A program made the position numbers and the translations under genes. 64,000 nt of DNA from the NCBI RefSeq assembly GCF_000420405.1, contig NZ_ATUW01000005.1, positions 120,622 through 184,621 of the forward strand, in the 5' to 3' direction. Below the pieces are notes generated by a model. That model did no database searches. It was given only the letters and a program-made list of their open reading frames with translations, and had not been told where the DNA came from. The number at the start of each line of letters is the position of its first letter. Within the stretch, counting starts at the first letter, position 1. Shown in pieces: positions 53,085-61,802 of this stretch. Origin of the DNA: Winkia neuii subsp. neuii DSM 8576 (GTDB lineage: Bacteria; Actinomycetota; Actinomycetes; Actinomycetales; Actinomycetaceae).

Positions 53085-55745
53085 ATGAACTCTAAGCTTT
53101 TAACTCCTGCGATAATTGCAGGTGCAGCCCTGGCTTTAACTGCCCCGGGGGCAGCTATTGCCACTAACTCGGGCGGTCCGGCGCCTGCAAGCCAGCCCGT
53201 CCAGGCGAGCCCAGAAGAGGTCTCCCCCATGGTTAAAGATCTTGCCCAGGCACAAAAGCGCGTTGAGGAGCTCAAAGCCAATATTGGCACCCTTACTCAA
53301 AAGCTTGAGGTAGCACGCAAGATACTGGCTGAAACTACCCTCAAAGAGGATCGAGCGATCCAAGATCTTGCGCAAGCGAAGAAGCTTACCGAAGATCACG
53401 CCAAGGCTGCACAAGCCCTCAAGGATGCTGAGAAGGCTGCCCAGAACTCCGACGAGGAGCTAAAGACTGCCCACAAAGATCACAGTGATGCTAAGGATGC
53501 TTACGCACAAGCGCTAACTAAGCTAAATAGTGCTAAAGACGAACTAGCTAAGACACTAAAGCAGCTCGAAAACGCTCAGGGCGCCCTCGATAAGATTTCC
53601 AAACGCAAGGACACCCTAAAGAAGGTTGCAGATGCTGCCAAGGTCGAGGCAGATAAAACCAACGCTGACGAGCTAAAAGCTGCCGCTGAAACTAAAAAGG
53701 GCCAGAAAGCTGCCCTAGATAAGCAAGCGGAACAGGCTAAGGGCGATCTCGAAACCACCAAGCACAACCTTGGCGTGGCCACCACTAAGCTTGATGAAGT
53801 CACCCGGCAACTGGGAGAGGCAATCCCGAAGAAGGAGGCTGCAGAAAAAACTTTGGAGTCTGCAAAGGCGGCCCTAGCAGAGGCGCAAGCGAAGCTGGAG
53901 CAGGCAAATGCCGAGCTGAAGCAGATTGAGGGACGGCTGCAGACCGAAAAAAGTAAGCTAGACCAGCTCGCTAACACTTACGATCAGAAGAACCAAGCTG
54001 CCGGGGAGGCAAAAGGGGAAGCCGATGCCGTAAAAGAGCGCGAGCAGGAAAAGATCAAGCAGATTGAGAAGGTCCTCGAAGACAGCCGCAAGAATCTGAC
54101 TGCAGCTAAAGGTGAGGTGCAGAAAAAGCAGCAGGAACACGAAGCAGCTAAAGCCGAAATCGTCTCAGATACAAACGATCTAGAAAAGGCCAGGGCTGCC
54201 AAAGCGGAGAACGATAAGAAGATCGCCTTCGGCCAGGACTTTTACTCCAAGCGCGCCAAAGCCATTGGGGAACGCGACGAGTACGGCGCCCAGCAGCAGG
54301 AAATCCAGGCTAAGCTAACTGCCGCCGACCAGAAGGCTAACGCCTCTAAAGCCAAGTACCTCGAGTTGCAGGCTAAGAGCGATCCAGGCACTGCTGCTGC
54401 TAAAGCTCAATGGCAAGCTGACCAGCAGGAGGTTGAAAAACTCAACGTTCAGTTGACTGAGGCAGTTACCAACCAAGGTAAAGCTGCCGCCAAAGTTAAA
54501 GACCTAGATACGCAGATAAACAATAACGAGCCTGCGTTCCAGAAAGCCCAGAATGATAGCGCCACTCTCGCCCAAGCTGTCCAGCAGGCCGAAACCGAAC
54601 TGAACAACTCGAAGAAGTGGGAAGCTCAGATTAAAGGCGAGTTCGAGCAGGCTACCAAAAAGGCAGAGATCCTCGAAGGGGAAATCCAAAGGCACGAGGG
54701 CGCCCTGACTGAGGCCAACGAGGCACTAGCCCACGCTGACGATGCTTACAAGCAAGCCAAAGCTCAAGCTGAAACTGCCCTTAAGGCTAAGTCCGGTCAG
54801 GAAAAAGCCGTCCAGGGCCTTCAAGGTGAGCAGGCTAAAAAGACTAAGCAGATCAACGATTCTCTAAAGCCGGCTTTCAATAAGGCAACTACAGCTAAGG
54901 TAGATGCCGAAAAAACACTGCAAAGTGCTGCGGCGAAGGTAGTTGAGGCTGAGGCAGCCAAGACGCTTGCCCAAAAAGAGGTAACTCGTCTGACCGGTGA
55001 GGTAACGGCCGGTGAGGCTAAGCTCAAGGGCGCCGCTGCCAAGGCTGAAGCAGCAAAGACGGCGCTGGCCCAAGCAACAAATGAGCTCATTGCGGCGATG
55101 CGCGCTGACAAGGCCCACGCGGATGCGGTAGCAGAACTCAAGGTCGCGGAAAAAGCCTTCCAGGTGGCTTCTACGGCGCTGGGGGCTGCAAAAGCTCAGA
55201 GCGCTTCTGCACAATCCGTGCATCAGGAAGCAGCTCGGGCTGAGGCCGCAGCCAAGGCCGAGCTACCTAAGACGAACGCGGCCCTGAAGGCAGCCCAGCT
55301 AAAGAAAGCCGAGGCGCACAAAGTCCTGCAAGAGGCGAAGGTCCGGGTTGAAACTCTCCCCGCTGCCGGCGACGTTACAAAGCTTTCCCAACAGGCAGCA
55401 AAGTTTAAGGAAGAGTTGAAGTCGTCTGAAGCTGCCTGCTCCAAGGTAGAAAAGGACCTCAAGGAGGCTAAGGCGAAGCTGGCAGAGGCCGAACAGGAGC
55501 TGGCTAAGCTAAAGCTGGCTAGGGATCTAGAAAATCCAGCTTCCGGCTCTAAGAATCCAGAAAAATCAGCTCCGAGCTCCAATAAGCATGTCAAGCAAGT
55601 TCGTAAGGTTGGAAATGTTTCTAAGCATAGAACGGACACAAAGCTTGCCCATACCGGCTCTGGTGCTACAGCAGTAGCTCTTGCTGGCTTTAGCGCCGCA
55701 ACCGGTGCAGCAGCGCTAGCTACACGGCGCCGCAAGCGGCGCTAA
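53085..55745 (+). CDS. Cell-wall-anchored coiled-coil surface protein
   Basis: 886 residues. Sec signal MNSKLLTPAIIAGAALALTA (cleavage near 28). Residues about 45-810 are almost continuous Ala/Lys/Glu/Gln heptads, predicted as a long coiled coil that would project from the wall. The C-terminus has a Pro/Ser/Lys linker, LAHTG sorting motif, hydrophobic stretch and RRRKRR. GGAGAGG precedes ATG 53085. Resembles M-protein-like or fibrillar adhesins in layout only; no ligand is predictable. Confidence 0.9.
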   Translation: MNSKLLTPAIIAGAALALTAPGAAIATNSGGPAPASQPVQASPEEVSPMVKDLAQAQKRVEELKANIGTLTQKLEVARKILAETTLKEDRAIQDLAQAKKLTEDHAKAAQALKDAEKAAQNSDEELKTAHKDHSDAKDAYAQALTKLNSAKDELAKTLKQLENAQGALDKISKRKDTLKKVADAAKVEADKTNADELKAAAETKKGQKAALDKQAEQAKGDLETTKHNLGVATTKLDEVTRQLGEAIPKKEAAEKTLESAKAALAEAQAKLEQANAELKQIEGRLQTEKSKLDQLANTYDQKNQAAGEAKGEADAVKEREQEKIKQIEKVLEDSRKNLTAAKGEVQKKQQEHEAAKAEIVSDTNDLEKARAAKAENDKKIAFGQDFYSKRAKAIGERDEYGAQQQEIQAKLTAADQKANASKAKYLELQAKSDPGTAAAKAQWQADQQEVEKLNVQLTEAVTNQGKAAAKVKDLDTQINNNEPAFQKAQNDSATLAQAVQQAETELNNSKKWEAQIKGEFEQATKKAEILEGEIQRHEGALTEANEALAHADDAYKQAKAQAETALKAKSGQEKAVQGLQGEQAKKTKQINDSLKPAFNKATTAKVDAEKTLQSAAAKVVEAEAAKTLAQKEVTRLTGEVTAGEAKLKGAAAKAEAAKTALAQATNELIAAMRADKAHADAVAELKVAEKAFQVASTALGAAKAQSASAQSVHQEAARAEAAAKAELPKTNAALKAAQLKKAEAHKVLQEAKVRVETLPAAGDVTKLSQQAAKFKEELKSSEAACSKVEKDLKEAKAKLAEAEQELAKLKLARDLENPASGSKNPEKSAPSSNKHVKQVRKVGNVSKHRTDTKLAHTGSGATAVALAGFSAATGAAALATRRRKRR

Positions 55746-55758
55746 AAAGTAACTTTTC

Positions 55759-55794
55759 ATTTGTGGCCCAAACCAATTGGTTTGGGCCACAAAT
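55759..55794 (+). terminator. Terminator of the coiled-coil protein gene
   Basis: A 36-base perfect palindrome with arms running ATTTGTGGCCCAAACC and outward, followed by ATTTTA. It starts 14 bases after the stop. Confidence 0.85.
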
Positions 55795-55919
55795 ATTTTA
55801 ATAGCGCTTTATTTACTAGAGGCTATCTTTTTTGAAGGGAGTGCGGACTGTTTATTGGACATTACAAGCCGAGGAAACCAAGCTGGTACCGCTCAAGCTC
55901 GCAAAGGGCTAAGGTCGAT

Positions 55920-56112
55920 AACACGTCCTCCTTCGCCCAAGCTGAAAGGACTCAGTCTGCGCCAGTCTGGGCCAGTCTGCATCAAGAAGGCTCGTCTACA
56001 GAGCTCGCTTTATTGAACTAGTACCAGCGCAGGCATTGCTCTTTCCCTGCCAGTTTTACTTGGAGGAATTGGCGCACTGCTCAAGAAGCGTTCAGGTAAA
56101 CGCGATAGATAA
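55920..56112 (+). pseudogene. Broken C-terminus of a sortase-anchored protein
   Basis: Two frames together spell a sorting signal. Up to 56012, one frame reads ...SSTELAL. After TTGA (56013-56016), the next frame reads TSTSAGIALSLPVLLGGIGA and LLKKRSGKRDR, stop at 56110-56112. An intact signal would read LALTG across the junction; instead the bases differ and the frame is shifted. No start or body of the gene remains upstream beyond the 55759 terminator. It is a decayed or truncated relative of the three proteins upstream. Confidence 0.6.
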
Positions 56113-56212
56113 ACGCGCCTAATTCAGATTGGCGGGCATTACGTGGGGGTGCCCACCAAGCTTTAACGAGGGACACAGTCTAAGTTCGACTTCGCTAGGA
56201 TATTATTGCCTC

Positions 56213-56836
56213 GTGCAAAAGATAAGTTTCGAAGACCTACTTAAAGATGCTAACTGGATTAGCGCAAGTGAAGCTGAAGATTTCATAGGCTCGCACACTT
56301 CTTTGGAAAACAAAAGTACCTTCATGCGGGAAGTTGAGCTATTTATTGCCCGAAAAGCAGAGCAGGCAACATATTTTCCACCGGCTTCGATACGAGCTAG
56401 GACACTTGTGGGGCTCTTACTTTTGCTAGCCCCGATCGCAATGGTCTTCGTCTTCATTAGTGCCCGCATACCTGACACCTTGGTAGGTATACTGATGGTA
56501 GCAATACCGTTGTGGGCACTGATGCCTTGCATATGTGTATCCCATCCCCGCCACGGTGAGCGTATTCTTTACTGGCTAACAAAGGTAGTAAGTTTTACCG
56601 GTGCACTGCTAATTGCCCTGTTGCCTCTGGCGGTTGAGCAGGCAAGAAGTGGTCATATTGCACCAGGACTAAGATATGCGTGCGAGGTGTTAGTTTTGGC
56701 AGGTGCAACTACCCTATTGCCGATGCTGCTGGCTTTTTTGCAGATGCGTAAGTGGAATAAAGCTAAGGATTCTCAACGTAGGTGGCGGATAATGCATTCA
56801 ATGCTACTAGCAAGCCGATGTTGGGGATATAAATAA
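56213..56836 (+). CDS. Hypothetical membrane protein, four helices
   Basis: 207 residues from GTG 56213; the ribosome binding site is poor (AGGA 12 bases upstream), so the start is uncertain. The N-terminal ~60 residues are soluble (ISFEDLLKDANWISASEAEDF), followed by four predicted helices (LVGLLLLLAPIAMVFVFIS, ILMVAIPLWALMPCICV, VSFTGALLIALLPLAV, VLVLAGATTLLPMLLAF) and a basic tail. No family recognised. It is convergent with the sortase gene. Confidence 0.7.
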   Translation: MQKISFEDLLKDANWISASEAEDFIGSHTSLENKSTFMREVELFIARKAEQATYFPPASIRARTLVGLLLLLAPIAMVFVFISARIPDTLVGILMVAIPLWALMPCICVSHPRHGERILYWLTKVVSFTGALLIALLPLAVEQARSGHIAPGLRYACEVLVLAGATTLLPMLLAFLQMRKWNKAKDSQRRWRIMHSMLLASRCWGYK

Positions 56837-56841
56837 TAGGT

Positions 56842-56898
56842 GCTCCAGCCGTGCCCCTACAATAAGACTGAGCTTCATAGCACGGCTGGAGCCTATTT
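56842..56898. terminator. Shared terminator between membrane protein and sortase genes
   Basis: GCTCCAGCCGTG (56842-56853) pairs with CACGGCTGGAGC (56881-56892), with T-rich sequence on the plus side and CTATTATTT on the minus side, suiting both converging genes. Confidence 0.75.
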
Positions 56899-56977
56899 TG
56901 TATCCGGTCCTACCAACTCTTATCGGATACGGTTATCATTTTAGCTAAAATTAGCGCTAAGAGCAAGTACCACTGAG

Positions 56978-57814
56978 CTACTTTTCATGCACTGGGACAA
57001 TTTTCTTTTTGTTTCTAACAACCGTGTAAAAGATGTATAGCGAAACAATAATGGCAGCTAAAAAAGCTAACATCCACCAGGACCACTGCCAAGAGTCAGC
57101 TGGAGCGGATATTGGATCAGGTAGTACTCTGATACCGGTAACCAGGAGCCTATGCGAGTTCACCCCATAAGGAGTGCAGGTCAGCAGTGTTGCGAGATCT
57201 TGCCCATTAATACGCTGAAGAGTTGATATATCTTCAGGGCGCACTACGTTAGTTCTAATAACCTGATATTTATAGGTGCCCCCTTGTACTTGAAGGTAAA
57301 AGTAGTCCCGCTTTTTTATTGAGGTTAACTGGTCAAACATTGTTATGTCCGCCAAACCTGTGTGTGCTGTTATCACTGTATGCCTATTTATTCCTCCGAC
57401 TGGCAAATCGGAACCATACAGATGCCCGGCTCCCCTTTGAAGAGTTTCGGGTGAGGTTCCATGATAAATAGGTAAATTTACGCCGATCTTGGGTATCTTC
57501 ACCACGCCCATGGCTTCCTTTGGATCAGCAAGAGTATTTAGGTATTTCTTATAATCTGCGCTTTCTTTTTTATCGAGATCTTTTTTTTGGTAAGGATCAA
57601 CAAATTTGAAGCCGGTACGAGCGGCGTTATAGTCGTCTGCTGCTTTTATGTGGGCACGTTTCACCTCTTCTGATTGGTTGAGTACATGCCCAATATATTC
57701 TTGCGATACTACCTTCGCTTCGTGGTTATTCCAAAGCGTAGAAACAATCGGATAGGCCAGGCATAGAATTCCGACGATAATTATAACTGCTGGATGGAAT
57801 GTTTTTGTTTTCAT
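56978..57814 (-). CDS. Class C pilus sortase
   Basis: 278 residues. N-terminal helix (FHPAVIIIVGILCLAYPIVS), a DPY lid motif (FKFVDPYQKK), catalytic His in VITAHTG, Cys in TLLTCTPYG and Arg in SHRLLVTGIRV, and a C-terminal helix. TLxTC plus the lid and C-terminal helix define class C sortases, which polymerise pilins through Lys-Thr isopeptide bonds. Its ATG lacks a clear ribosome binding site and lies 9 bases after a perfect 16-bp hairpin. It ends the pilus operon. Confidence 0.93.
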   Translation of the reverse strand: MKTKTFHPAVIIIVGILCLAYPIVSTLWNNHEAKVVSQEYIGHVLNQSEEVKRAHIKAADDYNAARTGFKFVDPYQKKDLDKKESADYKKYLNTLADPKEAMGVVKIPKIGVNLPIYHGTSPETLQRGAGHLYGSDLPVGGINRHTVITAHTGLADITMFDQLTSIKKRDYFYLQVQGGTYKYQVIRTNVVRPEDISTLQRINGQDLATLLTCTPYGVNSHRLLVTGIRVLPDPISAPADSWQWSWWMLAFLAAIIVSLYIFYTVVRNKKKIVPVHEK

Positions 57815-57823
57815 TATTAAATG

Positions 57824-57861
57824 CTAACAACTGAGGTCCACATCGGGACCTCAGTTGTTAG
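57824..57861 (-). promoter_or_regulatory. 16-bp hairpin between pilin and sortase
   Basis: CTAACAACTGAGGTCC (57824-57839) pairs perfectly with GGACCTCAGTTGTTAG (57846-57861). It lies between the pilin stop and the sortase ATG and is followed by few U, so it may lower sortase expression relative to pilin or stabilise the pilin mRNA. Confidence 0.65.
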
Positions 57862-57871
57862 TTTATTCTAC

Positions 57872-59356
57872 TTAGGCTGCCTTTTTGCGAGAGTGCATGT
57901 ACGCACCGGTGCCCACAAGGGCTGTGCCGAGGATGGCAAAGACAATGATGCCAGAGGCACCTGTCTTAGGTAGAGTAAACCAGAAGCCCGAGTCTGCTTT
58001 GGCAATGTTTTCTACGACGGCCGTCCCACCGGCCTCAGGCATAGTGTAAGACTGTGGTTCGGTGTTGCGGAGGAAGCCGTTTGGAGCAACGGTTTCTACG
58101 ATGTAGATGGCCTTGCCTGCAGCGGCGAGGTATGCCTCGGTTTCACCGTTCGCCTTCGTTGTCTTTTCGCCGAACGCAGAGGCTCCAACACAGTTACTCT
58201 CGTTAGGATCAGACGCGCATTTCGTCGCCTGAGCCTGGTCAGCGAACACTTTGAAGCGTGCATCAGCCAGACCTGCACCAGCGTTAGTGGCCTTAACCTT
58301 CTTGATCTTAAATTCCGCGAACTTTACCTTGGGATTTGAGCTGGAAGGCGGCTGAATTGGATTCTGATTCGGCTCTCCCGTTCCCTTACCCGGTATAAAG
58401 CCGAACTTATTTTCAACTTCACCACGAACAGTAGGTGATAGCTTGAAGTTCATTTTTACGGTGACTTTATGATTGGCATTACCATTGACTGCATTGGCTA
58501 TTTTACCGAGACCAGTTGTCGTAAAGTTAACTTGAATCCTCTGCCGATCGGTTCCTATTGTCTTAGAAGCGTCAATCGTGTAGTCGGCACCCTTGACTAG
58601 CTTTGTATCGCCAATCTTAACTTCGCCCACGGTAGTATCATCGGTTTTCTGGTAAGCCTTCTTTAGGGCATCGTCGAATACTGCGAACCCGTTTAGATCA
58701 TTAGCGTTGACGTTCCTGTTCAGCTCTGCCTTCTTTTTATTTACATTGGCGCTGATGGTATAGCTGATGTCATCATTCGCACCAACGGTTTTGCTAAGGT
58801 CCTGAGTCTTCCTGACCTTAGACGTTTCGTTGGTGTTCTTCGGTTTAACGCGAACTTCGTATTGCCATTCCGTCCCACCATTTTTGGTGATCGCCTGTGG
58901 CACAGTTACAAAAAACGGTTTAATGTAATTGGAATACCCAGGAGCAGCCATCGTTTCAGCAACTTTGTACAAGCCCAGAGGCTTATCTGGAAACTCGGCA
59001 ATACCTCTGTTGTCCGTAAACTGGGTGAGAGCCTGCCCAAATTCTAACCCCTGCTCGTTTCCGAGGTTTAGCGCTTCAACTTTTTTGGCTAGCGCTTTGA
59101 GACCTGCCTGAGTTGTTACATCAACTGGTTTCCCATCAATTTTAGTTACCGGCGTTACCTGGAATTGAGCTCCTTCAATCTTTTTGGGAACCTTACCGCC
59201 ATCTTCCTCTTTTTCGATGACAATTTTACCGGTAGCCGGGTGGCCAGCCTGCCAGGGGGCAAGCGTGGTATCAGCTGCGTTTGCGCCGTCGATCGAAGCG
59301 CATATGAGGCCACCGGTTACGGCGGCTGCGCAGCCGATTGTCTTCAGCTTTCGCAT
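57872..59356 (-). CDS. Major pilin, SpaA/FimA type, LPKTG-anchored
   Basis: 494 residues. Sec signal to about residue 27 (GANAAD). The pilin motif WQYEVRVKPK (WxxxVxVxPK form) supplies the Lys nucleophile. The E-box YIVETVAPNGF, in the last domain, supplies the Glu for an internal isopeptide bond. Sorting signal FTLPKTG, helix and SRKKAA end the protein. AAGGAG precedes ATG 59356. The next gene downstream is class C sortase, so this should be the polymerised shaft subunit. Confidence 0.94.
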   Translation of the reverse strand: MRKLKTIGCAAAVTGGLICASIDGANAADTTLAPWQAGHPATGKIVIEKEEDGGKVPKKIEGAQFQVTPVTKIDGKPVDVTTQAGLKALAKKVEALNLGNEQGLEFGQALTQFTDNRGIAEFPDKPLGLYKVAETMAAPGYSNYIKPFFVTVPQAITKNGGTEWQYEVRVKPKNTNETSKVRKTQDLSKTVGANDDISYTISANVNKKKAELNRNVNANDLNGFAVFDDALKKAYQKTDDTTVGEVKIGDTKLVKGADYTIDASKTIGTDRQRIQVNFTTTGLGKIANAVNGNANHKVTVKMNFKLSPTVRGEVENKFGFIPGKGTGEPNQNPIQPPSSSNPKVKFAEFKIKKVKATNAGAGLADARFKVFADQAQATKCASDPNESNCVGASAFGEKTTKANGETEAYLAAAGKAIYIVETVAPNGFLRNTEPQSYTMPEAGGTAVVENIAKADSGFWFTLPKTGASGIIVFAILGTALVGTGAYMHSRKKAA

Positions 59357-59375
59357 TATTTCTCCTTATCTGAGA

Positions 59376-61550
59376 TTAGTATTTTTTGTTCATGCGGTAG
59401 GCAGTGACAGATAGTCCGACTGCACAACCTAGAGCGATTAGGCCAGCTATCAGCGCTGCGCCTATACCGCCGGTCTTAGGTAGAGAGAATCTATCTGAGA
59501 CGTCAACTGTGAAAGTCTTTGACTCCCACTCGATTCCTTTTTTGTTCAGAAAGGCATCATTTCCAGAAAGGTGCCCACTCGGGTTGAGCTTAAATTTCTT
59601 AAATTCGCCAGGGTTGTTTGTAGAAAAAACCGCACACTTATATTTGCCGGGATTTTCGAAGGATCCGTAAATTTCAGAGGTAGTTTTAGCCAATATTCTA
59701 TCTTTGGAATAAATTAAACCCGGTTCCCTCTGGCCACTCTGTAGAAATTTAATCTCCTTTTCGAGTCCAGCTACCTCATATTCGACGTAGCTTGAGCTGT
59801 CCTTGTCATTATTAAGCCAGAGCCCGTTTCCGCCTCCAATAGATACTGCGTTAGTTTGCTCATTCACGCAGGCCATACGCAACACGATTGGCCTTCTATC
59901 TCTCTGTTGGGTGGCGGCAATTTTTATTGTGTCGCTCAACGGTAGGCCCGGCATAGAACTGAGTTCATTTTGAGACAGATCTAATTGCATCTCACCTTTG
60001 CCAGACTTGTACTTTTGGACGAAAATATGGGCATTGATAACGTCCTCTGTTCCGTCTGGGTAAGTTGCTATCACAGGAACCTTGTAGCCGGCTGGATGAG
60101 TACCTGCAGGAGGCTTAGCCGTGATCATGCCGGTCTTTTCATCCACTTCAGCCCAAAACGGATAGCTATATTTAGGTTTTCCATCGGAGTTGACTGAGGT
60201 TTTATCAAACCAGAATCTTGTTCCCTTGGGCAGTTCCTTACTCTCGTGGGTGGGAACTTTAGATTTTCCTACCTCGCCGTCCATCACGTACAGGTTTTCA
60301 TATTCCGGATCAAGATAGTTGTTTAGTTTTTGCTGTTTCAGAGTGAGCTTGGTTTGATCATGCTTCTCGGGCACGCAAACGCTGTCGCGCCTATAACTGG
60401 CGCCTAGTTCGAAGTCGAGATCTTTACCAACGTCCCCCCTGCGAGGGTTGTAAATGAATTCGCCAGTAAGCTGATCTAAGAAGTATTGGCCCTCGGCGGG
60501 GGTTTTAGAAATAGTTTCACTCACACCCGCTGGTACGCGTTTGGCGTAAAAACGAATACCCGGCTGGAGTTCTTTGGTCTTCCCAGTGTTGAGGAAATAC
60601 CAGCCTTGTGTGGAGGGGTGCTGCCCAGCGGCGTTGTGATTTTCTCCCGTGTGCAGGAAGGGACTAGCCTTAACGAGCTTCCCATACACTACCGGCTGAT
60701 TGTCCAGTTCATAGTTAAGGTCCGGAGAGAAAGGATTTGTGTTGCGGTGCAGCTCCTCAATGTTGGTTAAACCATCATGGTCGGTGTCGAAAGGCCCGTA
60801 AGCCATGAACCTGTCTTCTTTAGAAGAAACAGTATTCGAGGAGTTGAAGCCTGCAAGGACAGGCATTTTTTCAGGGTCCGCGCCAGGTTTAAGCTGTGCA
60901 GTAATAACCCACCGATGCTGCGTGTTTGAGTCAGCTTCGTAAGACCAGAGCGACCTCCAGAATTTACCCTGATCCTTCCATTCAACAAGTTCGCAAGATG
61001 TTGAGGGATATTGCGGAAACTTTGTATTTGAAAGATCAGTCTGGCCAACGCCATTGTTCCAATGCTCTTGAAAGGTACTCTCTGGATAAAGGCCTGACCT
61101 CCGAGTATTGGAGTCGTTAAACTGAGATATTGTTTGCGATTTAGCAACGGTCGCTTCGTAATATTTATCTTTCGCAAAGGGCGAGGGATTAAATTGCATT
61201 CGATAACGATCAATACGCACAGTTTCTTCATTTAATCCCTGTGGTAGATACACATATAGCCAGGGACGTCCTGAAAAGGTGTCAAAACCATTCGTTCGAA
61301 AGTTTTTATTAAATGAAATCCCATACCGGATCGTCCTACCGCCGTACGGGTCCGTCGTAACCTGAACATCGACATCTATATCACGACTAGCGGCGTAAAC
61401 ATTGGATCCGTTAGACGTAACCCACCCGTAGCCCTGGTGGCCCCAAAAGACATCGGCAGCTTTGGCATAGTTTGCTGATACACCGCCGACAAGAGCTGCA
61501 GAAAGAGTCGCCGCGAGGAGTCCAGCAGTTACCTTAAATGTCCGCGCCAC
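59376..61550 (-). CDS. Pilus-associated large adhesin (probable tip), LPKTG-anchored
   Basis: 724 residues, GTG start with GGAGG nine bases upstream. Sec signal to about residue 32. A calcium-binding thrombospondin type 3-like loop (DTDHDGLTNIEELHRNTNPF) is near residue 255. A Rib/alpha-type domain (PAGYKVPVIATYPDGTEDV) lies near residue 500. The C-terminus is SLPKTGG, helix and RMNKKY. It is first in the pilus operon, 19 bases before the pilin, the usual place of a tip adhesin. It has no obvious pilin motif, so it is not expected to polymerise. Confidence 0.88.
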   Translation of the reverse strand: MARTFKVTAGLLAATLSAALVGGVSANYAKAADVFWGHQGYGWVTSNGSNVYAASRDIDVDVQVTTDPYGGRTIRYGISFNKNFRTNGFDTFSGRPWLYVYLPQGLNEETVRIDRYRMQFNPSPFAKDKYYEATVAKSQTISQFNDSNTRRSGLYPESTFQEHWNNGVGQTDLSNTKFPQYPSTSCELVEWKDQGKFWRSLWSYEADSNTQHRWVITAQLKPGADPEKMPVLAGFNSSNTVSSKEDRFMAYGPFDTDHDGLTNIEELHRNTNPFSPDLNYELDNQPVVYGKLVKASPFLHTGENHNAAGQHPSTQGWYFLNTGKTKELQPGIRFYAKRVPAGVSETISKTPAEGQYFLDQLTGEFIYNPRRGDVGKDLDFELGASYRRDSVCVPEKHDQTKLTLKQQKLNNYLDPEYENLYVMDGEVGKSKVPTHESKELPKGTRFWFDKTSVNSDGKPKYSYPFWAEVDEKTGMITAKPPAGTHPAGYKVPVIATYPDGTEDVINAHIFVQKYKSGKGEMQLDLSQNELSSMPGLPLSDTIKIAATQQRDRRPIVLRMACVNEQTNAVSIGGGNGLWLNNDKDSSSYVEYEVAGLEKEIKFLQSGQREPGLIYSKDRILAKTTSEIYGSFENPGKYKCAVFSTNNPGEFKKFKLNPSGHLSGNDAFLNKKGIEWESKTFTVDVSDRFSLPKTGGIGAALIAGLIALGCAVGLSVTAYRMNKKY

Positions 61551-61759
61551 GGGAAGCTACCTCCATATATTCTCACGTCTATTTAGATGAGCACATAAAG
61601 ACTACCTTTCACCTAATGAACAAAATCTAATTACCCCAGTTTTAGGATTACCAAACTAGAAGTATTTAATTCTACAACTTCTTGGGGTTGCAAAACCTTA
61701 GAAGTACAAATAAAATTTAGGCCTACCGTTGAGGTAGGTCTGAAGATACAAACACCGAA

Positions 61760-61799
61760 AATCCCGGGGTAAGCCTTTCCGATACCCCGGGATTTTCTT
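61760..61799. terminator. Terminator after the second lacI-type gene
   Basis: AAATCCCGGGGTA (61759-61771 region) pairs with TACCCCGGGATTT (61783-61795 region), with T-rich flanks on both sides. It lies just after the stop at 61803 on the minus strand. Confidence 0.8.
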
Positions 61800-61802
61800 T
61801 GG

